Assembly: GCF_004341395.1 (NCBI RefSeq)
Contig: NZ_SLXT01000003.1
Location: 62,001-126,000, forward strand
Reading direction: 5' to 3'
From: Heliophilum fasciatum
Lineage (GTDB): Bacteria; Bacillota; Desulfitobacteriia; Heliobacteriales; Heliobacteriaceae
DNA length: 64,000 nt
This document shows, piece after piece, positions 8,178 to 16,163 of the stretch. Numbering within the stretch: position 1 is the first letter of the stretch; every line of letters begins with the position of its first letter. Under the pieces are notes generated by a model. It worked only from the letters and a program-made list of their open reading frames with translations, had not been told where the DNA came from and made no database searches. The position numbers and the translations under genes are program-made.

Positions 8178-8204
8178 AAGGAGCCCCCCGAAGGGGCTCC
8201 TTTT
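8178..8204 (-). terminator. Hairpin terminator after petJ
   Basis: A 10-bp stem (AAGGAGCCCC with GGGGCTCCTT) and 5-nt loop follow the petJ stop. On the minus strand only a short T stretch follows, so termination may be incomplete. Confidence 0.65.
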
Positions 8205-8240
8205 CGCTATGTACGTCCTCTGCTGTGGAGGAAGTCCAGC

Positions 8241-8702
8241 TTATTTGAGGGTAGCCAAGTAAGCAGCAACTTCTTTTTTCTCTGCGTCATTCAGCATGGC
8301 AGCAGCGGGCATGGTTGCCAAGAGACCTTGACCCGACGGATCAATCAGGATCTTTTCAAACTTAGCAACATCGCCTTTGTACTTCTCGCCGACTTTCGCC
8401 AGATCAGGACCGATCGGTGAGGTACCTTCAGTACCCACTTTGTGGCAGGCTAAGCAGCCACCTTTGCCAGCAAAGAGCTCTTTGCCTTTTGCAGCGTCAC
8501 CAGCAGCAGCCGGAGCAGCAGCCGGGGTAGCGGCAGGTGCAGCAGCCGGAGCAGCGGCAGGCGCAGCAGCCGGAGCGGACGCAGCAGGTTTCGGAGCTTC
8601 CTTCGGAGCTTCAGCCGGTTTGCTCGGACCACCGCAAGCGGTCAAGGTTACCATACTGAAAGCAAGGAGGGCGGTAGCACCTACTAATTTAAGATGTTTC
8701 AC
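8241..8702 (-). CDS. petJ: PetJ, membrane-anchored cytochrome c553
   Basis: Mono-haem cytochrome c that donates electrons to P800+. The N-terminus is a lipoprotein signal with lipobox LTAC, after which a flexible Ala/Pro linker (about residues 27-68, made of AAAP-like repeats) tethers the haem domain. The haem motif is CLACH in GGCLACHKVG, and a C-terminal helix with a Met ligand region (LLATMPAAAM) follows. This lipid anchor is the known solution in heliobacteria, which lack a periplasm bounded by an outer membrane. GTG start with GGAGGTGA. It has its own promoter and a hairpin terminator, separate from the pet operon. Confidence 0.95.
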   Translation of the reverse strand: MKHLKLVGATALLAFSMVTLTACGGPSKPAEAPKEAPKPAASAPAAAPAAAPAAAPAATPAAAPAAAGDAAKGKELFAGKGGCLACHKVGTEGTSPIGPDLAKVGEKYKGDVAKFEKILIDPSGQGLLATMPAAAMLNDAEKKEVAAYLATLK

Positions 8703-8738
8703 AATTTCACCTCCTTCGATAGTTTTGCTAACAACTCA

Positions 8739-8767
8739 ATTTTAGTGAGAAGGTTGCAGCACGTCAA
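8739..8767 (-). promoter_or_regulatory. Sigma-A type promoter of petJ
   Basis: On the minus strand TTGACG (8762-8767) and TAAAAT (8739-8744) are separated by exactly 17 bp, close to the consensus -35/-10 pair, about 37 bp before the GTG start of petJ. Confidence 0.8.
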
Positions 8768-8840
8768 CTGTTGATTTATGTTTTTTTATCAAAACCAGAT
8801 ATTTTATCGCTGCCCCAGCGCCACCGAGAATGTCTCCATA

Positions 8841-10166
8841 TTAGCCGCGACGAACAACATGCAATGCCGGACTTTCCTTTTCCCGCTTCGCCCGTTGTCC
8901 CGGAACATCTAAGGAGAACAGGTTTTGCAACACTTCGGAATAAAGGTGCCCGTCTGGACTGGCTGCATGTTCACGCAATCGAGTGATCGGATCATGCAAT
9001 AACTGGTTGACGATGGAACTGGCCAAGGACCCGATCAGTTTCTTTTCTTTCTCGGAAAGATGCTTGACTTTACTTAAAGCGCGGGCCAATTCTTTTTCGC
9101 GAATTTGCTCGCCTTTTTGCTTCAGGGCCACGATCGTCGGCACCACAAACAGGGAGTTCAACCAGCGCATAAACTGACTGATTTCAAACTCAATGATCTT
9201 TTCGGCTTGCGCCGCCGCATTCCGGCGCTCTTCCAGGTTTTGATCAATGACACCTTGCAAATCATCGATGTCATAGAGATGGACGCCAGGCACTTCGCCC
9301 GCTTGCGGGTCAATATCTCGGGGCACGGCGATATCAATCAAAAACATCGGCTGGCCTTGACGTTGCGCCATGGCCGCCTCCACCTGGTGCTTTTGCAGCA
9401 CATAATGGGTAGCGGCTGTGCAAGATATGACGATATCCGCCTCGGCCATCCGCTCATAAAGCGCCGAATAAGCAATCGCTTCGCCACCGCAACTATTGGC
9501 CATCGCTTGCGCCTTGTCCAAGGAACGGTTAGCGACGAGGATTTTTTGGACACCATGGGAAAGCAGGTGTTTTAAGGTAAGCTCGCTCATCTTGCCGGCA
9601 CCGAGGATCAGCGCACAGCGGCCGGCCAACCCTTCGAGCTTCTGCTCAGCCAATTCCACCGCCGTATACGATGTGGATACAGGAAACTGATCGATACCGG
9701 TTTCCGTTCGCACACGCTTGCCCACCGTGATCGCTTGCTGAAACCAGGTATTGATGATGCCGTTGCTTACCTGTTCTTCGCAAGCCAGTTGATAGGCCGT
9801 TCGTACCTGCCCGAGAATTTGCGTTTCCCCTAAAACCATGGAATCCAGGCCGGCAGCGACGCGAAACAAATGACGGATCGCGTTGTATAGTGTATGCACA
9901 TAAAAATACCGAGAGAACATCTCTTGCGGCAAGTTGGCCCACCCGGTTGCCAGACGTTTCACGGAAGCAAGACCTTTTTCCATGTCCGTACAGGCTGCAT
10001 AAATCTCCATCCGGTTACACGTCGAAAGGATACAGCACCCTTCGATTCCCGCTGCTGCGCGCAGCGTCGTCAATGCCTCCTGTACGCGTTCCCCCGAAAA
10101 CGAGAGTTTCTCGCGGACTTCCACAGGCGCCGATTTGTGGTTCAGTCCTACGACGAAGATAAACAA
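8841..10166 (-). CDS. hemA: HemA, glutamyl-tRNA reductase
   Basis: Reduces glutamyl-tRNA(Glu) to glutamate-1-semialdehyde, the first committed step of the C5 pathway to haem and bacteriochlorophyll. Starts with the family N-terminus FIFVVGLNHKSAPVEVREKL; the catalytic cysteine is Cys50 in LSTCNRME, followed by the NADPH-binding domain (ILGAGKMSEL) and a C-terminal dimerisation region. The frame opens at a GTG at 10175, but AGAGGG lies 8 nt before a TTG at 10166, which gives the usual family start. A tRNA-Glu gene lies about 290 bp upstream on the same strand. Confidence 0.97.
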   Translation of the reverse strand: MFIFVVGLNHKSAPVEVREKLSFSGERVQEALTTLRAAAGIEGCCILSTCNRMEIYAACTDMEKGLASVKRLATGWANLPQEMFSRYFYVHTLYNAIRHLFRVAAGLDSMVLGETQILGQVRTAYQLACEEQVSNGIINTWFQQAITVGKRVRTETGIDQFPVSTSYTAVELAEQKLEGLAGRCALILGAGKMSELTLKHLLSHGVQKILVANRSLDKAQAMANSCGGEAIAYSALYERMAEADIVISCTAATHYVLQKHQVEAAMAQRQGQPMFLIDIAVPRDIDPQAGEVPGVHLYDIDDLQGVIDQNLEERRNAAAQAEKIIEFEISQFMRWLNSLFVVPTIVALKQKGEQIREKELARALSKVKHLSEKEKKLIGSLASSIVNQLLHDPITRLREHAASPDGHLYSEVLQNLFSLDVPGQRAKREKESPALHVVRRG

Positions 10167-10262
10167 TCGCCCCACCCTCTCATTGCTGTATGTATCGACA
10201 TCGCAAATGAGCCCCTTGTTGCCACCCTAAATAGCGAGCCCCGAGTCCGATCTTCTCTATAT

Positions 10263-10278
10263 TGTGATCGAGATCACC
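10263..10278. promoter_or_regulatory. CRP/FNR-type palindrome upstream of hemA
   Basis: TGTGA-N6-TCACC with the perfect core palindrome GTGATCGAGATCAC (one central mismatch pair) lies about 100 bp before the hemA start. The half-sites match the TGTGA/TCACA pattern of the CRP-FNR family. No regulator gene of this family is in the window. Confidence 0.4.
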
Positions 10279-10412
10279 CTATTCTGTCGCCCTTATTCTA
10301 ACCGAAAGAAAGCGCTTTGGGAAGCATTGAAATTTGCAGAGTACGTTTTTTTCGGTTTTCTCACCCTATTGCGCAAGTGCTTACCAGGATCACGCACCGA
10401 CTCAACGAACAC

Positions 10413-10443
10413 AAAAAAACCTTGCTCAAATCAACGAGCAAAG
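10413..10443 (-). terminator. Intrinsic terminator after the tRNA pair
   Basis: An 8-bp stem (CTTTGCTC with GAGCAAGG, one G-T pair) and 8-nt loop are followed on the minus strand by seven T residues. It ends the tRNA-Met/tRNA-Glu transcript before hemA. Confidence 0.85.
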
Positions 10444-10456
10444 TTTTATGCCAAAT

Positions 10457-10532
10457 TGGTGACCCGTAGGGGATTCGAACCCCTGTAGCCGCCGTGAAAG
10501 GGCGGTGTCTTAGACCGCTTGACCAACGGGCC
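10457..10532 (-). tRNA. tRNA-Glu (anticodon TTC)
   Basis: Complete cloverleaf on the minus strand beginning GGCCCGTTGGTC with encoded CCA end. The anticodon loop CTTTCAC in an ACCGCC/GGCGG stem gives anticodon TTC. Acceptor stem GGCCCGT/ACGGGTC has one G-T pair; T arm is AGGGG-TTCGAAT-CCCCT. It supplies the Glu-tRNA used in translation and, in this organism, by HemA next door. Confidence 0.96.
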
Positions 10533-10541
10533 TTATACTTT

Positions 10542-10618
10542 TGGTAGCGGCGCAGGGATTTGAACCCCGGACACTACGGGTATGAACCGTATGCTCTAAC
10601 CAACTGAGCTACGCCGCC
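10542..10618 (-). tRNA. tRNA-Met (anticodon CAT, elongator type)
   Basis: Cloverleaf on the minus strand beginning GGCGGCGTAGCTCAG and ending with encoded CCA. The anticodon loop TTCATAC gives CAT. The 5' end pairs fully in the acceptor stem (GGCGGCG/CGCCGCT region), unlike an initiator tRNA, and the body resembles Firmicutes elongator tRNA-Met. It lies 9 bp upstream of tRNA-Glu and is co-transcribed with it. I cannot exclude an Ile lysidine-type tRNA from sequence alone. Confidence 0.9.
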
Positions 10619-10741
10619 ATCACTTGATCAATCTGAGGCTTGTGCTGATGACGAGCACTCATCATGTTCGGATACGATTATCCCCTAAAAGCGCCGACTT
10701 GTCAAGCCTTTTTCTCGCGATGATCGACGATGCAGGAAAAG

Positions 10742-10750
10742 TGTTATAAT
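10742..10750 (+). promoter_or_regulatory. Extended -10 promoter of murT-gatD
   Basis: TGTTATAAT is an extended -10 element, 62 bp before the murT start. The -35 region (TCGACG-like near 10724) is weak, as is common with extended -10 promoters. Confidence 0.6.
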
Positions 10751-10812
10751 AGCATAACGATAGGGGAAGGGAGCTTTTCCCTCCCTTGATCTCATCATGA
10801 GGAGGTGCCTCG

Positions 10813-12216
10813 TTGCTACAGTCCCCGCGTTTTCTCCTGGCTCTCTGGACGGGCAAAGCGGCGATCTGGCTTAATCGTCGCATCGGTCATGGCGGTACGT
10901 CCTTCCCGGGAACAGTCAGCCGCAAACTGGCGCCGTCGTTACTCACGGCCCTTGCGCGCCAACTCCCGCAAGGCTCATTGTTTGTTACCGGCACCAACGG
11001 TAAAACCACTACGTCCAAAATGATCGCCGCCATCGCGGCCGGCGCTTCCATTCCTGTCACCCACAACCGCGCCGGCGCCAACTTGATCGGCGGCATTACG
11101 ACCGCTTTTATCGACTCCGCTTCCGCCCTGGGCCAATTACGAGGCCGCCTTGGCATTATCGAAGTCGATGAGGCCACCGTCCCCCAACTTGTCCAAGAAG
11201 TGCAGCCTCGTGTGGTGATTGTGACCAACTTTTTTCGCGACCAACTGGATCGCTTCGGCGAACTTGATAAAACGGTACAACTCGTCAGCGACGCATTAGG
11301 AAAATTACCAAAAAAATCGGTCGTGCTGCTCAACGCCGATGATCCTTTAGTCGCCCACTTGGGCCGCTTCTTTCCCGGCAAGGTGATTTACTACGGCATG
11401 GACGATCGGCATTGCGGTTCCGCCACCATGCAGCAATCAGCCGAGACCCGTTTTTGCCGTGCCTGTGGCCACCCGCTGACTTACGACTGGTACTACTTTG
11501 GTCAACTCGGCCATTACCGCTGCACCAACTGCAACCTGGTCCGCCCGCAACCCTCCATTGTCGTGCGTCAGATCGAACTGCGCGGCGAACAGGGCTCCCG
11601 CTTTACTGTTGAAACACCGGAACAACGGTTTGATCTGACCCTTTCCACGCCAGGCTTTTACAACATCTACAACGCCCTCGCGGCGGTGGCGCTGGCAGTG
11701 CAATTAAAACTACCGGCCCAGGCGATTGAAAAAGGGTTGCAAGGCTATCGCACCAACTTCGGACGGATGGAACAGTTACCGCTGCCGGACAACAAAAAAG
11801 CCTTCTTGGCCTTGATCAAGAATCCGACCGGATGTGACGAAGTGATTCGTACCGTCGCGCAACCCACAGGCACCAAACGCCTGTTGGTGATCATCAATGA
11901 CAATGCCGCCGACGGGCGCGATATCTCCTGGCTCTGGGATGCGGATTTTGAAGCGCTCATACCGGCCCTGCCCTTGATCAAACAAGTACAGACCGCGGGG
12001 CTACGCGGCGAAGATATGGCCCTGCGCCTACAATATGCCGGCATACCGGCCGAACAATTGACCTATCAAAGCGATATTGCCCAGGCCATCGCAGGGGCGA
12101 TTAAGGACACCCAACCTGGCGAAACCTTATACATCCTGCCTACCTATACGGCGTTGCTCGCCGTCAAAACGGCCTTAACCAAACTGGGCTACTCACCGAA
12201 CTACTGGGAAGAGTAA
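10813..12216 (+). CDS. murT: MurT, lipid II isoglutaminyl synthase catalytic subunit
   Basis: Mur-ligase-like subunit that, with GatD, amidates the alpha-carboxyl of D-Glu in lipid II. 467 aa. ATP-binding loop GTNGKTTTSKMIA at residues 60-72, central Mur ligase domain with the zinc-ribbon insertion (CRACGHPL ... CTNCNLV) typical of MurT, and the C-terminal DUF1727 part with KNPTGCDEVIRTV. TTG start at 10813 with AGGAGG 7 nt upstream. gatD follows after 26 bp with its own ribosome site, forming a two-gene operon. Confidence 0.93.
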   Translation: MLQSPRFLLALWTGKAAIWLNRRIGHGGTSFPGTVSRKLAPSLLTALARQLPQGSLFVTGTNGKTTTSKMIAAIAAGASIPVTHNRAGANLIGGITTAFIDSASALGQLRGRLGIIEVDEATVPQLVQEVQPRVVIVTNFFRDQLDRFGELDKTVQLVSDALGKLPKKSVVLLNADDPLVAHLGRFFPGKVIYYGMDDRHCGSATMQQSAETRFCRACGHPLTYDWYYFGQLGHYRCTNCNLVRPQPSIVVRQIELRGEQGSRFTVETPEQRFDLTLSTPGFYNIYNALAAVALAVQLKLPAQAIEKGLQGYRTNFGRMEQLPLPDNKKAFLALIKNPTGCDEVIRTVAQPTGTKRLLVIINDNAADGRDISWLWDADFEALIPALPLIKQVQTAGLRGEDMALRLQYAGIPAEQLTYQSDIAQAIAGAIKDTQPGETLYILPTYTALLAVKTALTKLGYSPNYWEE

Positions 12217-12242
12217 TCCGACCCGATTGCAAGGAGGCCCCC

Positions 12243-12998
12243 ATGTCCAACACAACCCGTCCCTTAACCTTGTTGCACCTTTATCCCGATCTGCTCAATC
12301 TCTATGGCGATCGCGGCAATATCATCACCTTGCGCCAGCGCTGCCAATGGCGCAACATTCCCCTGACGGTGCAAACGGCTTCGCTCGGCGATACGGTCGA
12401 TTTTGGCCCTGTCGACATCGTTTTTATCGGCGGTGGCTCGGACCGTGAACAAACGCTGCTTTTCACCGATTTTCAAAAATACAAAGGCCCTGCGCTCGTG
12501 GAGGCCGCCGAGAATGACCTGCCGCTGCTGTCCGTATGCGGCGGCTATCAACTGCTCGGCCGTTACTATCGCGCCCATACCGGCGAAGAAATGCCTGGTC
12601 TGGGCTTGTTCGATGCCTGGACCGAAGCCGGCCCGACGCGCTTGATCGGCAATGTCGTTGCCGAAGCCCCCGTACTTGGTCCGGACGTTACCCTGGTTGG
12701 TTTTGAAAACCATTCGGGACGCACCTTTTTGGGTACCAAGGATATTCGTCCCCTGGCCCATGTGCGCAGCGGCTACGGCAATAACGGTGATGATCGCCAA
12801 GAAGGTGCCGTGTATCGTCACGCCGTCGGCACCTATTTGCATGGGCCGGTCCTACCGAAAAACCCAGCGTTGGCCGACTGGCTGATCCGCCATGCCCTGA
12901 TCCGCCGTTACGGCGACGATCATCTCCCGGCGTTGCCTGATCGCTGGGAAATGGCAGCCCACCAATCGATCATCCGCCGTTTCAGCCAGTCCGGTTAA
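12243..12998 (+). CDS. gatD: GatD, lipid II isoglutaminyl synthase glutaminase subunit
   Basis: Class I glutamine amidotransferase-like protein (251 aa) that supplies ammonia to MurT. The nucleophile Cys99 is in LLSVCGGYQLLG, with a catalytic His in GTYLHGPVLPKNPALAD. ATG start with AAGGAGG upstream. The 3' end overlaps that of the convergent ppx gene by 4 bp. Confidence 0.93.
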   Translation: MSNTTRPLTLLHLYPDLLNLYGDRGNIITLRQRCQWRNIPLTVQTASLGDTVDFGPVDIVFIGGGSDREQTLLFTDFQKYKGPALVEAAENDLPLLSVCGGYQLLGRYYRAHTGEEMPGLGLFDAWTEAGPTRLIGNVVAEAPVLGPDVTLVGFENHSGRTFLGTKDIRPLAHVRSGYGNNGDDRQEGAVYRHAVGTYLHGPVLPKNPALADWLIRHALIRRYGDDHLPALPDRWEMAAHQSIIRRFSQSG

Positions 12999-13927
12999 TC
13001 AAGACCATCCCAGAACCGCCCCTGGGCATGACGCAACAGCGCCGCATAGAGCAAATCGGTCTCACTGACCATCAACTGCTCAGCATCAGCGCCGTCCATC
13101 AGTTCGACCAAGACGGCCAGACCGGCTGGAATGATATCGGCCCGCTCCGGCTGTAACCCGGCAAGGGAGCGGCGCTCGGTCAGCGGCATCGCCAGCAAAG
13201 TCGCCAGCCAACGCCGCGCCGCTTCCCGGGTGACCACCGCGCCATGGATGCGCTCCGGATCATAGACGACCATGGCAGCCTCCAATGCGGCCAAGGTCGT
13301 CACCGTACCGCCGACGCCGACGAACTGCATCGGCGCGGTCTCCGCGATTTGCACAAGTTCATTCACGACCGGTCGCCAAGCCGCTGCGATCATCTCGCGT
13401 TGCCACCCCGTCTGGGTCAACCGCACGGCCCCCAGAGGTAAACTCCAGCGATGCCAGCGTCCGGCAGGTGCACAGACCACTTCAGCACTGCCGCCGCCAA
13501 TATCGACGACGATCGCTTGTTTTCCTTGCAGTGGCTCTGCCGTCAAGCCGGCAACGGCCCCTTCATAGCTTAGTTTCCCCTCCGCTTCGCCGGAGAGCAC
13601 CTGTACCGTCATGCCCAGTTGTTGCGCCACCATCCGGCAAAAGGCTGCGCCGTTACGGGCCTCCCGGACAGCACTGGTCGCCAGCACTGCCACCCGGGCC
13701 GGATCATCGAGCCAGCGCTGCATCGTCCGCCACGCCTCGACCATGGCCGCCAGCGTTGCTTCGACAGCTTCCTTCGATAATATCGGTGAATGGGCCATAT
13801 CTCGTCCCAACCGTGTGCTTACCAAGGAACTCCATAGGGGCTTCATCCCTGCGGGCGTTACCTGTGCCACCAAAAATCGCACCGAGTTGGAGCCAATATC
13901 CACGGCTCCCCAACAACCGTCTCGCAT
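12995..13927 (-). CDS. Ppx/GppA family phosphatase (exopolyphosphatase)
   Basis: 310-aa member of the ASKHA-fold Ppx/GppA family, which hydrolyses polyphosphate or pppGpp. The phosphate-binding loops are AVDIGSNSVRFLVA near the N-terminus and VVDIGGGSAEVV in the middle; EGKLSYEGAVAGL lies between them. At this length it is the short, two-domain form. An in-frame TTG precedes the ATG, but AGGAGG is 7 nt from the ATG at 13927. Substrate preference cannot be told from sequence. Confidence 0.9.
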   Translation of the reverse strand: MRDGCWGAVDIGSNSVRFLVAQVTPAGMKPLWSSLVSTRLGRDMAHSPILSKEAVEATLAAMVEAWRTMQRWLDDPARVAVLATSAVREARNGAAFCRMVAQQLGMTVQVLSGEAEGKLSYEGAVAGLTAEPLQGKQAIVVDIGGGSAEVVCAPAGRWHRWSLPLGAVRLTQTGWQREMIAAAWRPVVNELVQIAETAPMQFVGVGGTVTTLAALEAAMVVYDPERIHGAVVTREAARRWLATLLAMPLTERRSLAGLQPERADIIPAGLAVLVELMDGADAEQLMVSETDLLYAALLRHAQGRFWDGLD

Positions 13928-13945
13928 CAACGTTCCTCCTCATAC

Positions 13946-13983
13946 AAAAAGCATTTCCCCCGGTACGGGCGGAAATGCTTTTT
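13946..13983. terminator. Terminator after divIC
   Basis: Stem GCATTTCC/GGAAATGC with a 12-nt loop, flanked by five A on one side and five T on the other, so it can work in both directions. It overlaps the divIC stop codon and separates divIC from ppx on the minus strand. Confidence 0.85.
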
Positions 13984-14386
13984 AATCTTTTACATCATAT
14001 ACATTGACAACGGGCCCCCCTTTGGGCTGCACGCCGACCGATTCCCCGCTACGGGTACGGACCACGGCCACTTCTCCGGGACGAACCAAACCAAGCTGCT
14101 GCCGCGCCGCTTGCTCCACATACGCATCTTGCGCGAGCCATTGCTTTTCTTCTTCCAGACGTTTTCTCTCTGCTTGGGCCCGTTCCAACTCCTGCGTAAG
14201 CCGTTCGGCTTCCTTGTTCATCTCCACTTTCTTTACCATGGGCGGCACCACCGCACTCAGCACAACGACCAACAAAAGCAAAAGCAATCCCATCTGCTTT
14301 GACATTTTCCGGCGTTTGGTTCGCCGTCGTACCCGCCGATTCATCGGTTGCCCCGCCGCTTGGCGTTGTGCTTCCCGCTGTTCCAT
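13982..14386 (-). CDS. divIC: DivIC/FtsB-type septum formation initiator
   Basis: Bitopic cell-division protein (134 aa) of the FtsL-DivIC-DivIB complex. Cytoplasmic basic N-terminus (RRVRRRTKRRKMSK), one membrane helix (LLLLLLVVVLSAVVPPMV), then an extracytoplasmic coiled coil (EAERLTQELERAQAERKRLEEEK) and a short globular tail with QLGLVRPGEVAVV. This order (yabP, yabQ, divIC) is conserved in spore-forming Firmicutes. Confidence 0.92.
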   Translation of the reverse strand: MEQREAQRQAAGQPMNRRVRRRTKRRKMSKQMGLLLLLLVVVLSAVVPPMVKKVEMNKEAERLTQELERAQAERKRLEEEKQWLAQDAYVEQAARQQLGLVRPGEVAVVRTRSGESVGVQPKGGPVVNVYDVKD

Positions 14387-14468
14387 TGCCTGGCCTCCCC
14401 GTCACTCATGGATCCTTACTCAAAGCTTCTACATATAACCGCCAAACTCCTCCCCCTGGCGGTTCTTT

Positions 14469-15014
14469 TTATGAAGCCGGCGGTTCCTGCGGCGGGCGCC
14501 GCCAGCGCGCCGTCCACCGCCGCCACCATTGTCCGGTCTCCCGTTTCCGGCTTCGCCACCAACCTTGGAGGTGCTGCCAACGGGGCCGCACTTGGATACG
14601 GAGCCAACCCATCGCTTGCTTCCATTGCCGCCGTCCCCACATCCAGCCGCGGGCCATCATGACAAAGGGCCAGATCAAGGTCCTCATCAGCTTGCGCAGG
14701 ATAAATTTAATCAGTTCCGTTATGCCTTCCCAGAAGGAACGGATCTCCGGCGAAGCAAAACGAAAATAAATCACTAATCCGCCGACCAAACCGGCAACGC
14801 TTTCGACAGAAATTTGGCCTCGGTTCGACCACTGAACGAAGGCAAAAAAAATCAAAGCGCCGATCAACCACATAAGCAGATCGGCAATGGCCCACCACCA
14901 TGCTCGCCGGCGCCCGCGCAAAAGTGTTCGGTAAAGGTCAACACCCATACCTAACACGCCGCCGGCAACGGCGGCCCAAAAAAAACTTTCCACCTGTTGC
15001 GCTAGGGGTGTCAC
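14469..15014 (-). CDS. yabQ: YabQ, spore cortex biosynthesis membrane protein
   Basis: Matches the YabQ family: N-terminal AQQVESFFWAAVAGGVLGMG with four hydrophobic segments, then a basic, Trp/Arg-rich C-terminal half. In Bacillus YabQ is a mother-cell forespore-membrane protein required for cortex formation. The frame opens at 15041, but GAGGGGG sits 7 nt before a GTG at 15014, used here as start. The long Arg/Trp-rich tail (about residues 115-181) is longer than in B. subtilis. Confidence 0.9.
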   Translation of the reverse strand: MTPLAQQVESFFWAAVAGGVLGMGVDLYRTLLRGRRRAWWWAIADLLMWLIGALIFFAFVQWSNRGQISVESVAGLVGGLVIYFRFASPEIRSFWEGITELIKFILRKLMRTLIWPFVMMARGWMWGRRQWKQAMGWLRIQVRPRWQHLQGWWRSRKRETGQWWRRWTARWRRPPQEPPAS

Positions 15015-15031
15015 CACGCCGCCCCCTCTCT

Positions 15032-15322
15032 TTATTTCCAAAGACGGGTCAACAAGTTCTTCCCCCGATGCCGCAAGCTCGGCCCTGCAGTTTCCTCCAT
15101 ATATTGCACTTGATTGATTCGCCCGGCCAGTTCTAAGTACTGCTCATCCAAATTTAACTGGGTGATATGCAGCCCTTCACCACGTAGCAGCAACGGCCCG
15201 TCGACCGTCTCCAGTAAAATCTCCACTTCGTCAAACGCACCGACTTGCTTCACACCGCGAACGATCATCTCGCCGCGGGCGATCACTTCAAAGCCGCTTG
15301 GCCCACCCGGTCCCCCCGCCAT
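15032..15322 (-). CDS. yabP: YabP family sporulation protein
   Basis: 97-aa beta-rich protein of the YabP/YqfC family, expressed in the mother cell and involved in cortex assembly. Recognised by the pattern GEMIVRGVKQVGAFDEVEI ... LLLRGEGLHITQLNLDEQYLELAGRI. A GGAGG 8 nt before the ATG at 15322 supports that start over the ATG at 15343. It directly precedes yabQ. Confidence 0.9.
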   Translation of the reverse strand: MAGGPGGPSGFEVIARGEMIVRGVKQVGAFDEVEILLETVDGPLLLRGEGLHITQLNLDEQYLELAGRINQVQYMEETAGPSLRHRGKNLLTRLWK

Positions 15323-15362
15323 AACCAACGCCTCCTCGACCATTTTCTAGCGCCAGCAAAAT

Positions 15363-15397
15363 AAAAAGACCTCCTTACATAGCTATGCAAAGAGGTC
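15363..15397 (-). terminator. Terminator between rqcP and yabP
   Basis: Stem GACCTC/GAGGTC continued by an imperfect inner helix (CATA/TATG), followed on the minus strand by TTTTTATTTT. Confidence 0.75.
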
Positions 15398-15426
15398 CCT
15401 TGTTCATGAATCAGATTCCCCAGAGG

Positions 15427-15687
15427 TTACCCCTCGAGCGGCTCATCACGAACCACGCGGTAGAGGTCTTTCGCTTCTTCAGCGCGCACCGACTCTTTGA
15501 TCAAAACCACTTCCACTTCCACCAAGCGGCGCGGAAACTGGAGTCGCACACGGTCACCGATGGCCACTTCACTGCCGGCCTTGGCCAGTCGATCATTGAT
15601 CGATACACGGCCGCCATCACAAACTTCCTTGGCCAAGGTACGCCGCTTGATCAACCGTGATACTTTGAGAAATTTATCGACACGCAT
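15427..15687 (-). CDS. rqcP: RqcP (YabO), S4-domain ribosome quality-control factor
   Basis: 86-aa S4-like RNA-binding protein, MRVDKFLKVSRLIKRRTLAK at the N-terminus. In Bacillus RqcP (YabO) works with RqcH on stalled 50S subunits to add poly-Ala tails. The frame is open to 15723, but GGAGGCAG lies just before the ATG at 15687, matching the usual family start. Neighbours hup and yabP follow the conserved order. Confidence 0.92.
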   Translation of the reverse strand: MRVDKFLKVSRLIKRRTLAKEVCDGGRVSINDRLAKAGSEVAIGDRVRLQFPRRLVEVEVVLIKESVRAEEAKDLYRVVRDEPLEG

Positions 15688-15704
15688 CCCACTGCCTCCA
15701 TAGC

Positions 15705-15736
15705 AAAAATCAGGCTCTCGCAAGAACCTGATTTTT
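15705..15736. terminator. Bidirectional-looking terminator after hup
   Basis: Stem AAAAATCAGG/CCTGATTTTT with a 12-nt loop directly after the hup gene on the minus strand. Confidence 0.8.
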
Positions 15737-15759
15737 GGAGCATTATGGCCCTCGCCGGG

Positions 15760-16044
15760 CTATTCACCGTTATTTTGCAATAAATCTTTAAATGCTTTCC
15801 CAGGCTTAAATGCCGGTGATTTCGATGCTTCAATCTTCATCTCTTCACCGGTTTGCGGATTTCGACCGGTGCGCTCTTTGCGCTCTCGGACTTCAAAGGT
15901 ACCAAAGCCCACGATCTGCACCTTATCGCCCGCCTTCAGTGCATCTTCTACCGTAGCAAAAAATGCATTAACCGCTTTTTCCGCGTCCTTTTTCGCCAAC
16001 TGGGCTTTTTCTGCGACAGCGCCGATCAACTCGGTCTTATTCAC
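15760..16044 (-). CDS. hup: HU family DNA-binding protein
   Basis: 94-aa nucleoid protein with the full HU sequence pattern: MNKTELIGAVAEKA, GFGTFEVRERKERTGRNPQTG (DNA-binding arm) and SPAFKPGKAFKDLL. GTG start behind TAGGAGGGG. Single-gene unit with its own terminator, between mazG/yabN and rqcP. Confidence 0.97.
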   Translation of the reverse strand: MNKTELIGAVAEKAQLAKKDAEKAVNAFFATVEDALKAGDKVQIVGFGTFEVRERKERTGRNPQTGEEMKIEASKSPAFKPGKAFKDLLQNNGE

Positions 16045-16163
16045 CGATTACCCCTCCTAGTGATGATTCGCCCTAAGCTTATTCGCTATGGATCCATTAT
16101 CTCCTTCTAGAATGTTAATATTTTCGACTTCATGAGGAAAAATATACCTCGATTCGAGCCTTT

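Noticed and set aside
8505-8590. Repeat array in petJ
   Set aside because: The repetition is codon-level Ala/Pro linker coding, usual for lipid-anchored heliobacterial cytochrome c553, not a separate element.
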